64,000 nt of DNA from AG2 sp036493735 (GCA_036493735.1 DASXPH010000131.1:1-64000), one strand, 5' to 3'; positions 34,321-43,765 are shown, numbered from the stretch's first letter. Notes: generated by a model not told the origin, from the letters alone. Made by a program: numbers and translations.

Positions 34321-35556
34321 CGCTCCAATCACGTCTTCCCGCGGCGGCGTCCATGGCGGAACGCGACGTGGACACTCGGTTTCGCCAGCCCGCGCTATCA
34401 CGTTTGCGAAACCGTTGCCTGAGGCGCCCCCATAGCGTAGGTCGCCCAGCTGCACGACCGAGCCGCCGGTGGTCCGCCAGATCGGTACGCGGATGAAGCG
34501 CATCGCCGCGAGCGCGGTGCAGCTCTCGCGAACCAGTGCTGCGAGCTCGGCGTGCTGACCCGTCCACTCGCCCTCCCACTGCACAGCCGGCGTCGATTGC
34601 CGTAGAGAGAGACCGATGCCGGAACCCGAGACGTCGCGGGAGCCACAATGCGCCGCGTCTACGAGCGAGGGCATCGCGCTCACGCGTGCCGTCGACGCGC
34701 GATAGATCTCGCCCGATCGCTCGACCGTGATCACCGACATGCAAACCGCATTGGCCGGCAGCGGCGAGACGACGACGTCGAGAATCTCCGTTCGTGAGTC
34801 GATCTGTCTCAGTGCGTCGAGCATGGTCGATCGCGCTCTCGCCGCGCCTAACGCCATTGTCAACGTGACGCCGACCCAACCAACAACTGCCGCCGCTGCA
34901 CGAGCGGGCGGACGAAGCAGATAAGCGAGTGCCACGAACAACACCGCGCCAATGCTGAGCGCCGCCGCCGCACCTTTCGACACGAACGACACGCGCCACG
35001 CAAGCACCAATCCCGCCAGTAGCACGAGCGATAGGGCAACACGCGCCCAGCGCCGTGTCGTCGCGGCGACGAGCGTGGGAATCGAGACGACCCACAACCA
35101 GGGCTCGATGATGAAGACCGCATCGCCGTAGCGCCATCGGTTGTCGAACGGCCAGAAGGGATGCACGCCGTAGCTGTTCGTCCAGTCCAGCACGAGATGA
35201 CTCAACGTACTGACGACAAGCAATCCAAGCAGCCAACGAGCATCGCTGGCTTCTGCAAATCGACGCGTTTGCCAGCGCCACACGAGCATCGCCACGCACC
35301 AGACGAGCAGGCCGCCGACGAGTGCCAGGACAACGGTATGGGTGTACCCGCGGTGCTGCAGCATGTATTGGAGGCGACTGGCACCGATCCCCGTGTACAG
35401 CAGATCCCCGTCGGGCAGATTCGCGGCGATCAGCGACGCTACCGCCGCGACGGTGCGAAATCGCGGCGACGGCTCGGCATGTTCGGCGCGTGCACGGAGA
35501 CGAACCGCCGACTCGGCGAGCAGCAGACCGGCAAGCGAGTGGGTGACGTTGTCCAT
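34306..35556 (-). CDS. YdjM-like predicted membrane metal-dependent hydrolase
   Basis: A 416-residue protein. The N-terminus MDNVTHSLAGLLLAES, then NLPDGDLLY, HRGYTHTVV and SHLVLDWTNSYGVHPFWPF place His and Asp residues as in the YdjM/DUF457 family of membrane-bound predicted hydrolases. About eight hydrophobic segments span residues 30-260. A C-terminal soluble domain of about 150 residues (from about 265) includes VCMSVITVERSGEIYRAS. The last codons come from the heptad palindrome. The enzymatic activity of this family is not established. Confidence 0.85.
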   Translation of the reverse strand: MDNVTHSLAGLLLAESAVRLRARAEHAEPSPRFRTVAAVASLIAANLPDGDLLYTGIGASRLQYMLQHRGYTHTVVLALVGGLLVWCVAMLVWRWQTRRFAEASDARWLLGLLVVSTLSHLVLDWTNSYGVHPFWPFDNRWRYGDAVFIIEPWLWVVSIPTLVAATTRRWARVALSLVLLAGLVLAWRVSFVSKGAAAALSIGAVLFVALAYLLRPPARAAAAVVGWVGVTLTMALGAARARSTMLDALRQIDSRTEILDVVVSPLPANAVCMSVITVERSGEIYRASTARVSAMPSLVDAAHCGSRDVSGSGIGLSLRQSTPAVQWEGEWTGQHAELAALVRESCTALAAMRFIRVPIWRTTGGSVVQLGDLRYGGASGNGFANVIARAGETECPRRVPPWTPPREDVIGAVGER

Positions 35557-35782
35557 GACGCAGGGGCGACGATGCCTAACGAGTATCCGGCGAAGGCGAG
35601 TTCAGGAGGCACCAAAGATCGACAATTGCGGGTCTCCTTGCCACCGGGCACTGACTCTGCGCCTTTCTTGGGGCGCCCCGCCGGACGACCGGCGCGTGAA
35701 GCGCTAGCTACTCATCGCGGATGGCGCCACCCGCCACGGGCGGCATGCACCCACCTTGCGCTCGCGTCGCGGGCGGCGAGTT

Positions 35783-35811
35783 TTGACCACCTCTCTTCCA
35801 AGGTCTACTCG
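35783..35811 (+). promoter_or_regulatory. Possible promoter of the oxidoreductase operon
   Basis: TTGACC (35783-35788), 17 bases, then TACTCG (35806-35811), five bases before the ATG at 35817. The -35 is good and the -10 is poor. If real, transcription would start at or near the ATG, consistent with no visible Shine-Dalgarno. The rest of the 260-base divergent spacer from 35557 shows no other feature except one CCTAACG word at 35575. Confidence 0.35.
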
Positions 35812-35816
35812 TCGCG

Positions 35817-36977
35817 ATGCCTCTGACACGCAAGTTGCGCTTCGGCATGGTGGGCGGCGGTCCTGGCGCATTCATTGGCGCCGTGCACCGACGCGCCGCA
35901 ACACTCGATGATCTGGCGACGCTCGTCGCGGGCGCATTCTCAACCGATGGCGACAAGTCGCGCGCGCAGGGCCGAGAGCTGCATCTCGAGCCGCGGCGGG
36001 TGTACGACAGCTTCGACGCGATGGCCGAGCGGGAAGCGGCGCTTCCGGCGGAGGAGCGCATCGACTTCGTATCGATCGTCACGCCGAACCACGTGCACTA
36101 TCGCGCCGCCCGAGCATTCATCGAGCGCGGCATTCACGTCATCTGCGACAAGCCGATGACGACGACGCTCGAGGACGCGGAGGCACTCTGCCAGCTCGTG
36201 CGCAAGCATGACGTCGTGTTCGCGCTCACGCACAATTACAGCGGCTACCCCCTCGTGAAGCAGGCGCGCGCCATGGTGCGTGCCGGCGAATTGGGGGAGA
36301 TCAGGAAGATCGTCGCCGAGTACTCACAAGGCTGGCTTTCGACGCGCATCGAGGCCACCGGACAGAAGCAGGCCGACTGGCGCACCGATCCGGCCCGCGC
36401 CGGCGCCGGCGCTCTCGGCGACATCGGCTCGCACGCCGAGCATCTTGCGCGGTACGTCACCGGTCTCGAGATGGAGCAGCTCTGTGCCGATGTGAGTACC
36501 TTCGTCGAGGGTCGTCGGATCGACGACGACGCGAATCTACTCGTGCGATACCGCGGCGGCGCGAAGGGCTTGGTCTTTTGCTCGCAAGTGTCGTTAGGCG
36601 AAGAGAATCGCCTCAGCTTGCGCGTCTATGGCACCGAAGCGTCGCTCGAGTGGCGGCAGGAGGAGCCGAACTTCCTCGTCGTGCGCCGCGGCGATCGCCC
36701 GATGGAAGTGTACAAGCCTGGTCATGCCTTTCTCTCCCCCGCGGCGAAGCACGCGACGCGCCTCCCCTCTGGCCACCCCGAAGCATTTCTCGAGGCTTTC
36801 GCCAACGTCTACGCGAACGCGATGCGCACCATCGGGGCGCGGATCGCGGGTGAGAAGCCTGATCCACTGGACCTCGACTTTCCTACCGTCGAAGACGGCC
36901 TGGCCGGGGTCCGCTTCATCCTCACGGCGGTCGACAGCGGCGGGAAGGCCGATTGGCGCTCGTTGAGCAGATCATAA
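35817..36977 (+). CDS. Gfo/Idh/MocA-family oxidoreductase
   Basis: A 386-residue NAD(P)-dependent sugar or cyclitol dehydrogenase-like protein. The Rossmann loop is GMVGGGPGAFIGAVHRRAA, and the catalytic lysine sits in HVICDKPMTTTLEDA (EKP-type motif, here DKP). The C-terminal alpha/beta domain contains GALGDIGSHAEHLARYVTG, with the conserved Asp and His. It is followed by an isomerase (22-base gap) and a methyltransferase, a likely three-gene operon. Pairing with a sugar isomerase suggests catabolism of an oxidised sugar or inositol-like compound; this is inference. Confidence 0.92.
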   Translation: MPLTRKLRFGMVGGGPGAFIGAVHRRAATLDDLATLVAGAFSTDGDKSRAQGRELHLEPRRVYDSFDAMAEREAALPAEERIDFVSIVTPNHVHYRAARAFIERGIHVICDKPMTTTLEDAEALCQLVRKHDVVFALTHNYSGYPLVKQARAMVRAGELGEIRKIVAEYSQGWLSTRIEATGQKQADWRTDPARAGAGALGDIGSHAEHLARYVTGLEMEQLCADVSTFVEGRRIDDDANLLVRYRGGAKGLVFCSQVSLGEENRLSLRVYGTEASLEWRQEEPNFLVVRRGDRPMEVYKPGHAFLSPAAKHATRLPSGHPEAFLEAFANVYANAMRTIGARIAGEKPDPLDLDFPTVEDGLAGVRFILTAVDSGGKADWRSLSRS

Positions 36978-36999
36978 ACTCTTCTCCACATCTCGACAC

Positions 37000-37998
37000 A
37001 TGACGCGACCCGTGACGTTGTTCACCGGCCAGTGGGCCGACATGCCGCTGGAGAGCCTCGCGCAGAAGGCCCGGCAATGGGGCTACGATGGTCTGGAGCT
37101 CGCCTGCTGGGGCGACCACTTCGACGTCGAGCGTGCCCTCGCCGATGACCGCTACTGCGATGGCCGCCGCGAGCTGCTCGCGCGCCATGGCCTGAAGGTA
37201 TTCGCGATCGCTAATCATCTCGTCGGCCAGGCGGTGTGCGACCGGATCGACGACCGTCACAAGAGCATCGTGCCACCGCGCGTCTGGGGAGACGGCCGGC
37301 CCGATGGCGTGCAGCAGCGCGCCGCCGAGGAGATGAAGAACACCGCGCGTGCGGCGGCCCGCCTCGGCGTATCGGTCGTGAACGGCTTCACCGGCTCGTC
37401 GATCTGGCATCTCGTCTACAGCTTCCCGCCCGTCGCTGACGCGATGATCGACGCCGGCTACCGCGACTTTGCCGATCGCTGGCGGCCGATCCTCGACACC
37501 TTCCGCGACGCGAAAGTGCGCTTTGCGCTCGAAGTGCACCCGACGGAGATCGCGTTCGATATCTCGTCGGCCGAGCGGGCGCTCGACGCGGTCGCCAATC
37601 ACCCGTCGTTCGGCTTCAACTATGACCCGAGCCATTTCGGGTATCAGGGCGTCGACTACGTCGCCTTCATCGAGCGATTCGGCGACCGGATCTTCCACGC
37701 CCACATGAAGGACGTGTGGTGGTCGCCGACGCCGAAGAGATCGGGTGTCTTCGGCGGCCACTTGAACTTCGGTCATCGGGATCGGTTTTGGGATTTTCGC
37801 TCAATTGGCCGCGGACGCATCGATTTCGAGGAAGTGATCCGCGCCCTGAATCGCGTCGGCTATCAAGGTCCGCTGTCGGTGGAGTGGGAGGACGCGGGGA
37901 TGGATCGCGAGTTCGGCGCACGCGAGGCGTGCGCGCGGATCAAAGGCTACGACTTCGCCGCCTCCGCCGTCGCCTTCGATGCGGCGTTCGCGCGCTGA
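37000..37998 (+). CDS. Sugar phosphate isomerase/epimerase (AP endonuclease 2 TIM-barrel family)
   Basis: A 332-residue TIM barrel of the xylose-isomerase-like group. Metal-ligand and substrate residues are visible in GYDGLELACWGDHFD, ALEVHPTEIAFD (Glu), NYDPSHFGYQGVD (Asp, His), FHAHMKDV (His, Asp) and LSVEWEDAGMDRE (Glu). These match IolE/hydroxypyruvate-isomerase-like enzymes. It forms an operon with the Gfo/Idh/MocA gene upstream. Exact substrate is not assignable. Confidence 0.92.
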   Translation: MTRPVTLFTGQWADMPLESLAQKARQWGYDGLELACWGDHFDVERALADDRYCDGRRELLARHGLKVFAIANHLVGQAVCDRIDDRHKSIVPPRVWGDGRPDGVQQRAAEEMKNTARAAARLGVSVVNGFTGSSIWHLVYSFPPVADAMIDAGYRDFADRWRPILDTFRDAKVRFALEVHPTEIAFDISSAERALDAVANHPSFGFNYDPSHFGYQGVDYVAFIERFGDRIFHAHMKDVWWSPTPKRSGVFGGHLNFGHRDRFWDFRSIGRGRIDFEEVIRALNRVGYQGPLSVEWEDAGMDREFGAREACARIKGYDFAASAVAFDAAFAR

Positions 37999-38011
37999 CG
38001 TTGCTCGTCGA

Positions 38012-38713
38012 ATGACAAAGAGCATCCTCCTCGACGCGCGCACCGAGTCGGTGCTGGATCGTCTCTACGCGCAGCATGCGGCGCAAGGCGCGGCAATCGA
38101 GGGCTACTTCTCCGAGCGCGCCTCGGAAGGTTCGCTGGATTCGTATCGGTTCGACGATCGAACCCACGCCTTTCTACGCGACAAATTCGTCGCGCTCGAC
38201 CGGCCGAAAGCGGAGTTCTGCTATCTCGTCTGCCGAGCACTCCGCGCGCATCGCGTGGTGGAGGCCGGTACGTCATACGGTGTGTCGACGCTCTTTCTCG
38301 CATCGGCGCTGCGCGACAACTCGTCCTCTCGCGCACATGACGTGGAGACGCCGGTCGTCACCGCGACGGAATACGAGCCGGAAAAAGTGAAGATCGCGCG
38401 CCGGCATTTTGCCGAGGCAGGGATGTCGCACCTCGTGGATCTCCGCGAAGGTGACTTGCGGGAGACGTTGCGCCACTTGGAGGGCCCCATCGATTTCATG
38501 CTCGTCGACATCTGGACGCCGATGGCGCGACCGGCGCTCGAACTCGTTTCGCCGCATCTCAGGACGGGTGCCGTCGTCATCTGCGACAACACGCAGCAAT
38601 TTCGCGATGCCTACGACGAATACTTCGCGTTCGTCAACGATTCGCGGAACGGGTTGAGCACAGTGACGCTCCCCTTCGATGGTGGGTTGGAATTCAGCGT
38701 GAAAGTGCGCTGA
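38012..38713 (+). CDS. Class I SAM-dependent methyltransferase (O-methyltransferase-like)
   Basis: A 233-residue cytoplasmic methyltransferase. Motif I is VVEAGTSYGVSTLFLASAL, motif II region TATEYEPEKVKIARRHF, and LVDIWTPMARPALELVSPHL resembles the D-x-W loop of the caffeoyl-CoA O-methyltransferase-like group. VICDNTQQFRDAYDEY completes the fold. The ATG at 38012 lies 13 bases after the isomerase stop; the frame extends a little upstream but overlaps that gene. The role next to sugar genes is unknown. Confidence 0.87.
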   Translation: MTKSILLDARTESVLDRLYAQHAAQGAAIEGYFSERASEGSLDSYRFDDRTHAFLRDKFVALDRPKAEFCYLVCRALRAHRVVEAGTSYGVSTLFLASALRDNSSSRAHDVETPVVTATEYEPEKVKIARRHFAEAGMSHLVDLREGDLRETLRHLEGPIDFMLVDIWTPMARPALELVSPHLRTGAVVICDNTQQFRDAYDEYFAFVNDSRNGLSTVTLPFDGGLEFSVKVR

Positions 38714-38787
38714 CTATATCGAGATCTCTACGCGGTCCGGTCTTGGACAGCGGTGCCATTGCGCCGCGCTCGCTTGGAGAGCTGTCG

Positions 38788-38952
38788 GGACGCGAATTCC
38801 GCGAATTTGAGCGAATCCAACGGGTGCGCGCGACGATTGCGTGGCGCCGGTCCATTGGGATTTGTTTTAAAAACATCACCAACAATTCGCGGTGCGACAC
38901 GGCCGTTACGGCGCTCGGTGCGATTCGCTTCAAATTCGCGCCATTCGCGCCA
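38788..38952. repeat. 165-bp imperfect palindromic element upstream of the Asp-box gene
   Basis: The left arm 38788-38830 (units CGCGAATTC, CGCGAATTT, GAGCGAATC with a 9-base period) is matched in inverse by the right arm 38911-38952 (GCGATTCGC, CAAATTCGCG, CCATTCGCG). Both are symmetric about an AT-rich centre TTTTAAAAA near 38870. The outer 20 positions of the arms match almost completely. It could be a MITE-like element, a long mRNA hairpin or a structural DNA site. Confidence 0.7.
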
Positions 38953-39064
38953 AAAGAATCCTGGGCTGGCCCGGCGCGACGCACCGAAACGGGTCTCCCC
39001 GAAATTCTGCGATGACACCATGTTTGAGATGCCCGATCACATCCCCGGCATCTCCGACTCGACA

Positions 39065-42000
39065 ATGATCGCCTCCCCCTTCCGCCCTTCTCGCCTGCTT
39101 TGGCCCGTCGTCGGCGCGTGCATCGCGCTCGCGGTCCACAGCGCGTCCGCGCTCGTCCAGCAGCCTCCGCGCGGACAGCCATCCCCCGCCCCGCGCCGCG
39201 CGCAATCCGACTCCGGGCGCACTCGCGCCGTTGCGACGGACACCACGCGAAACCGCCGCGCCGCGAATCAGGACACGTCGGCCGCCGGGGATTCCACGGG
39301 AGCGGCTAACGGCGGCCGCGGCGGCGACCCGTACGTTGGCCTCAAGCTCCGCTCGATTGGGCCCGCGATGATCTCGGGCCGCATCGTCGACCTGGCCGTC
39401 AATCCGCGCGACAAGAAAGTCTGGTACATCGGCGTCGCGGCGGGCGGCGTCTGGAAGACGACGAACGCCGGCACGACCTGGACGCCCGTCTTCGACAACC
39501 AGTCCACCTACTCGATCGGCGCGATCACGATCGACCCGAAGAACCCGAACACGGTCTGGGTTGGCACGGGGGAGAACAACGCCCAGCGGGCCGTCTCCTA
39601 CGGCGATGGCGTGTACCGCTCGACCGACGGCGGACGGTCCTGGCAGAATATGGGGCTGCGCGAGTCGGAGCACATTGGGAAAATTGTCATCGACCCCCGC
39701 AACTCGGACATCATATATGTTGCGGCACAAGGACCGTTGAGCCGTGGCGGGGGCGATCGTGGACTGTTCAAGTCCACCGACGGCGGCCATACGTGGGCGA
39801 AGGTGCTCGATCCGGGCAAGTGGGCAGGTGTCAGCGACATCGCCCAGGATCCGCGCAACCCGGACGTGCTGATCGCCACGAGCTGGCAGCGCATCCGACG
39901 CACGTACGGCTACGTCGCCGGCGGCCCGGAGTCGGGCATCTGGCGCTCCACCGACGCCGGCGCGACCTGGCATCGCTCCCAGGCTGGCTTGCCTAACGAC
40001 GCCGAGCTCGGCCGCGTCGGTCTCGCGATGTCCCCCGTCAATCCCGATGTCATCTACGCCATCCTGGAAGCGTCGAACGATCGCGGCGGAACATTTCGAT
40101 CCCGCGATGCCGGCGTGTCCTGGGAGAAGATGTCGAGCTACAACACCATCGGGCTGTACTACTCCGAGCTCTTCGCCGATCCGGTCGACGTCGATCGCGT
40201 CTACGCCGTCGACGTTCGTAACATGGTGAGCGAGGACGGCGGACGCACCTTCCGCCCGGTGGGCGAGCGCAACAAGCACGTCGACAATCACGTGATCTGG
40301 GTCGATCCGGCCGACGTCGATCATTTACTCATCGGCTGCGACGGCGGTTTGTACGAGTCCTTCGACCGCGGCCAGAGCTACAAGTTTTTCGCGAATCTCC
40401 CGTTAGGCCAGTTCTATCGCGTCGACGTCGATCAGAACGCCCCCTTTTACAAGGTGCACGGCGGGACGCAGGATAATGGCTCGGTCGGCGGCTACGCACG
40501 CACTCGCTCTTCGCTCGGCATCACCAACGCGGATTGGACGGTGACGGGTGGCGGCGACGGCTTCGTCTCCAAAGTCGATCCGAAAGATCCCGCGATTGTC
40601 TACAACGAGTCACAGCATGGCAGCCTCCAGCGCGTAGATCTTCGCACCGGTGAATCGGTGAATATCGTCCCGCAGCCCGAGCCGGGAGAGGGCGCGTTGC
40701 GCTGGTATTGGGACTCCCCCGTCATCATCTCCCCCTTCTCGAACACGCGGTTGTACTTCGCCGCGCAGCGTCTCTATCGCAGCGACGATCGCGGCGAATC
40801 CTGGAAAGCCATCACGCCAGATCTCTCGCGCCAGATCGACCGCGATCGCATCAAGCTCATGGATCGCGTCTGGTCGATCGACGCCGTCGCGCGCAACACG
40901 TCGTCGTCCTTCTTCGGCGCGATCGTCGCCGTCTCGGAATCGCCGCTGAAGGAGGGCCAACTCTGGATTGGCACGGACGATGGAACGATCCAGCTCTCCG
41001 AGAACGGTGGCCAGTCCTGGCGGAAGATCGACCGATTTCCAGGAGTACCCGATACGACACAAGTCGGGCGCGTCACCCCGTCGTCGCACGACGCCAACAC
41101 GGTGTTCGCGGCGTTCGACGGCCACATGTCCGGCGACTTCAAGCCCTATCTCCTCGAGAGCAAGGACCTCGGCCGCAGCTGGACGTCGATCGCCGGCAAT
41201 CTGCCTAACAAGGGAACGGTCTACGCGATCATCGACGACCCGGTGGATCCGAACCTTCTCTTCGCCGGCACCGAGTTCGGTCTGTACTTCACCAAGAACG
41301 GCGGCCAGACGTGGACACGACTTCGCGGCGGCCTGCCGACGATTCAGGTGCGCGACCTCGTCATCCAGAAGCAGACCAACGATCTCGTCGTCGCGACGTT
41401 CGGTAGGTCCTTCTATGTGCTCGACGACATTACGCCCCTGCGCACGATGACGCGTGAGACGCTCGCCGAAGAGGCCGCCCTGCTTCCTGTTCGGCGCGCG
41501 CCGCTGTATGCGCCGTCGAACTTCGGTGTACCGGGCGCCAACGGCTCGCAGGGCTCGGGTGCGTATGTGGCGGCGAATCCGATGTTCGGTGCCATGTTCA
41601 CCTACTATCTCAAGAACACGATCCGCAGCCGGCGCGAGCAGCGCCAGCAAGCCGAGCGCGCCGCTGGACGACAGGGACGCGACGTGTTCCCGCCATCGTG
41701 GGATTCGCTGCGCGCCGAAGATCGCGAGGAGGCGCCGGCGATCGAGCTCACCGTGAGTGATGCTCAGGGTCGCGTCGTTAGGCGACTCACCGGGCCGGTA
41801 CAGCAAGGCTTCCAGCGCGTCGCCTGGGACCTCCGCCTCCCTGCCCCCACGGTTGCCCTCGCCGGGCGCCCGGTCAACGCCGACGACGAGGAGGAAGGCT
41901 TCGGCTTCGGCCGCGGCGGCGTGGGCCCGTACGCTCCGCCGGGCACGTATCAGGTCGCCCTCGCGAAACGCGTCGACGGCGTCGCGACGCCGTTAGGCGC

Positions 42001-42520
42001 CCCGCAGCGCTTCGAGGTCTATCCGCTCGACTCCGAGGAAAATGGCGGACGCTCGGCGGCGGTCATCGCGTTCCAGGAGCAGGCGGCCAGGCTGCAGCGG
42101 GCGATGATGGGCGCGAACGCCCTCGTCGGCGAGCTGTCTACCCGCGTCGCCGCCCTCCAGCGCGCCGTCGACGAGACACCCACCGCGCCGGCCCAGCTGC
42201 CTAACGACGTGCGCGCGATCGAGCGCGAGCTGCGCGCCATCCGCGAGCAGCTGAACGGCGACCCGACACTCAGCCGACGTCAGGAGCCGACACCGCCCTC
42301 GCTCATGGGGCGCATGCAAGTCATGACCCAGGGGGCGCGCTCGCTGGAGCCGCCCACCACAACAGAACGGCGGCAGTACGAGATTCTCTCGACCGAATTC
42401 GCGACACTGCTCACGAAATTGCGCGCCATTGCCGACACACGGTTGAGAACCGTCGAGGCATCCGCCGAACAGGCAGGCGCGCCCTGGACTCCCGGCCGCA
42501 TCCCCGAGTGGAAGCCGTAA
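39065..42520 (+). CDS. Large exported Asp-box (BNR/sortilin-like beta-propeller) protein
   Basis: An 1151-residue exported protein. Signal peptide (about 1-35), a Gln/Pro/Arg/Ser-rich linker to about 80, then a double beta-propeller with at least eight Asp-box motifs (S-x-D-x-G-x-x-W): STDGGRSW, STDGGHTW, STDAGATW, SRDAGVSW, SDDRGESW, SENGGQSW, SKDLGRSW, TKNGGQTW. GLKLRSIGPAMISGRIVDLA and AAGGVWKTTNAGTTW are typical of the VPS10/sortilin-like glycosyl-hydrolase-annotated proteins of this type. A C-terminal helical region follows residue 880. The start is uncertain: ATGs at 39020, 39029 and 39065 are in frame, and 39065 gives the cleanest signal sequence. Ligand unknown. Confidence 0.88.
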   Translation: MIASPFRPSRLLWPVVGACIALAVHSASALVQQPPRGQPSPAPRRAQSDSGRTRAVATDTTRNRRAANQDTSAAGDSTGAANGGRGGDPYVGLKLRSIGPAMISGRIVDLAVNPRDKKVWYIGVAAGGVWKTTNAGTTWTPVFDNQSTYSIGAITIDPKNPNTVWVGTGENNAQRAVSYGDGVYRSTDGGRSWQNMGLRESEHIGKIVIDPRNSDIIYVAAQGPLSRGGGDRGLFKSTDGGHTWAKVLDPGKWAGVSDIAQDPRNPDVLIATSWQRIRRTYGYVAGGPESGIWRSTDAGATWHRSQAGLPNDAELGRVGLAMSPVNPDVIYAILEASNDRGGTFRSRDAGVSWEKMSSYNTIGLYYSELFADPVDVDRVYAVDVRNMVSEDGGRTFRPVGERNKHVDNHVIWVDPADVDHLLIGCDGGLYESFDRGQSYKFFANLPLGQFYRVDVDQNAPFYKVHGGTQDNGSVGGYARTRSSLGITNADWTVTGGGDGFVSKVDPKDPAIVYNESQHGSLQRVDLRTGESVNIVPQPEPGEGALRWYWDSPVIISPFSNTRLYFAAQRLYRSDDRGESWKAITPDLSRQIDRDRIKLMDRVWSIDAVARNTSSSFFGAIVAVSESPLKEGQLWIGTDDGTIQLSENGGQSWRKIDRFPGVPDTTQVGRVTPSSHDANTVFAAFDGHMSGDFKPYLLESKDLGRSWTSIAGNLPNKGTVYAIIDDPVDPNLLFAGTEFGLYFTKNGGQTWTRLRGGLPTIQVRDLVIQKQTNDLVVATFGRSFYVLDDITPLRTMTRETLAEEAALLPVRRAPLYAPSNFGVPGANGSQGSGAYVAANPMFGAMFTYYLKNTIRSRREQRQQAERAAGRQGRDVFPPSWDSLRAEDREEAPAIELTVSDAQGRVVRRLTGPVQQGFQRVAWDLRLPAPTVALAGRPVNADDEEEGFGFGRGGVGPYAPPGTYQVALAKRVDGVATPLGAPQRFEVYPLDSEENGGRSAAVIAFQEQAARLQRAMMGANALVGELSTRVAALQRAVDETPTAPAQLPNDVRAIERELRAIREQLNGDPTLSRRQEPTPPSLMGRMQVMTQGARSLEPPTTTERRQYEILSTEFATLLTKLRAIADTRLRTVEASAEQAGAPWTPGRIPEWKP

Positions 42521-42524
42521 GGCA

Positions 42525-43187
42525 TCAACGACGAATCCGGCGACGCATCACCCGCGAGACTACCATGCACGCAACGGAGCCCACATGCGGCAATAAGTAG
42601 CCGCGGCCATCGTGTCGCACTTCGGCATGCATCGCGGCGCGCTTCAGCGACGCCGCATCCGCAAAACGCGGCAGGACCGTCAGCGCGCGCCCGAGCTCGA
42701 ACCCGAAATGTCCGTCCGAGCCCGCGGCGCCCGGCACTCCTCTCTCTCGCACCAACTCAATCGCTCGGCGGTTCCACGGAGGATAGAACGCGCGGCTGTT
42801 CCAGACCTCGATGATATCGGCGAGCGGAAAAGCCCGCTGGGCGCGCTGACGGGCCGAGACGAGATACGCGAATGGGTGCGGGAGGTACACGACGCCGCCC
42901 TGAGCCCGAATCTCGTCCACGACCTGCTCGAGGAGCAGTCGAGGAGCGATGCGCTTCGTGAGGTACAGACCGATGACGTCGATCCCGCAGCGGCTCGTGA
43001 TCTCCTCGCCAATGATGATTCGCTCCGGATCGAGATCGCGTGCCCGCAGCGCTCCATCGAGCGTGTGGTGATCCGTGACCGCGATCCTATCGAGCTGAAC
43101 CTCCCGCGCACGCGTCACGAGCTCCTGAGGTGTCTGATAGCCGTCGTGCGAGTAACAGGTATGGCTATGAAAGTCCGCCCGGACCAT
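42525..43187 (-). CDS. PHP-domain phosphoesterase
   Basis: A 220-residue PHP-domain protein. The metal ligands are visible in ADFHSHTCYSHDG, AVTDHHTLDGA (DHxT), IIGEEIT, LPHPFAY and GSDGHFG. It belongs to the TrpH/YciV-like group that hydrolyses 3',5'-nucleotide bisphosphates or RNA 5' ends, but many members are uncharacterised. The frame is open 62 codons upstream through AT-poor spacer, but MVRADFHSHT at 43187 is the normal start. It is convergent with the Asp-box gene, 4 bases between stops. Confidence 0.9.
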   Translation of the reverse strand: MVRADFHSHTCYSHDGYQTPQELVTRAREVQLDRIAVTDHHTLDGALRARDLDPERIIIGEEITSRCGIDVIGLYLTKRIAPRLLLEQVVDEIRAQGGVVYLPHPFAYLVSARQRAQRAFPLADIIEVWNSRAFYPPWNRRAIELVRERGVPGAAGSDGHFGFELGRALTVLPRFADAASLKRAAMHAEVRHDGRGYLLPHVGSVACMVVSRVMRRRIRR

Positions 43188-43203
43188 ACGGCGCTCTGAA
43201 AAT

Positions 43204-43236
43204 CCGTGGTCGGCAATCAGGGGTCGGTGGACTGAT
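43204..43236. repeat. Degenerate heptad repeat in the PHP-padR divergent spacer
   Basis: GTGGTCG, GCAATCA, GGGGTCG, GTGGACT with a 7-base period, similar to the GGTCGGT units elsewhere. The rest of the 216-base spacer (43188-43403) holds the padR promoter and no other visible feature. Confidence 0.5.
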
Positions 43237-43366
43237 GACGTCGCCATGCCTGGGTTTGTGAAGCCATCCAGGAATTTAGCGCTAGCCTTCGCTGAGCCAC
43301 GGAAGGATCGCGACGTCGCGATCCCTTCCGGCGCCCACGACAGAATCCCCTGAGGCGCTCTTCCTG

Positions 43367-43395
43367 TTGACATTCTACCCGAGCCTCGCCATACT
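43367..43395 (+). promoter_or_regulatory. Sigma-70-type promoter of padR
   Basis: TTGACA (43367-43372), a 17-base spacer, then CATACT (43390-43395), eight bases before the ATG at 43404. The distance places the transcription start at or next to the ATG, so the mRNA may be leaderless; no Shine-Dalgarno is visible. Confidence 0.65.
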
Positions 43396-43403
43396 CGTGT
43401 CGA

Positions 43404-43763
43404 ATGCCTACCAAAGAGACTCCCTCCGGTCGCGATACCCTCCTTCAGGGCACCCTCGACCTCCTCATCCTCCGCACGCTCGCGTTAGGCCCCTTCCATG
43501 GCCAGGCGATCGCGCGCGTCATCCAGCAGCGTTCCGGCGATACTCTGCTCGTCGACCATGGCTCGCTCTACCCCGCCCTCCAGCGCCTCGAGGACCGCGG
43601 CTGGATCAAAGGAAGTTGGGGCACCTCCGAGAACAACCGGCGAGCCCGCTACTACTCGCTCACCGCCGCGGGACGCAAGCAATTCAGCACCGAATCCGGG
43701 CGTTGGCAGCGGCTCGTGGAGTCGATCGCGCGCGTCCTCGCCCCCGAGCCAATCGAGGGTTGA
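43404..43763 (+). CDS. PadR-family transcriptional regulator
   Basis: A 119-residue winged-helix protein. LLQGTLDLLILRTLALGPFH and the core VDHGSLYPALQRLEDRGWIK are diagnostic of PadR-s1 regulators. It is followed at once (2 bases) by an ADOP permease gene, the standard pairing in Acidobacteria and Gemmatimonadota, so it probably controls that operon. A strong promoter ends eight bases before the ATG. The C-terminus is short, as in the small PadR class. Confidence 0.95.
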   Translation: MPTKETPSGRDTLLQGTLDLLILRTLALGPFHGQAIARVIQQRSGDTLLVDHGSLYPALQRLEDRGWIKGSWGTSENNRRARYYSLTAAGRKQFSTESGRWQRLVESIARVLAPEPIEG

Positions 43764-43765
43764 CG

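Noticed and set aside
43367..43765. Upstream extension of the permease frame through padR
   Set aside because: The frame is open by chance and would place a second coding reading over padR; the ATG at 43766 gives the known ADOP N-terminus.
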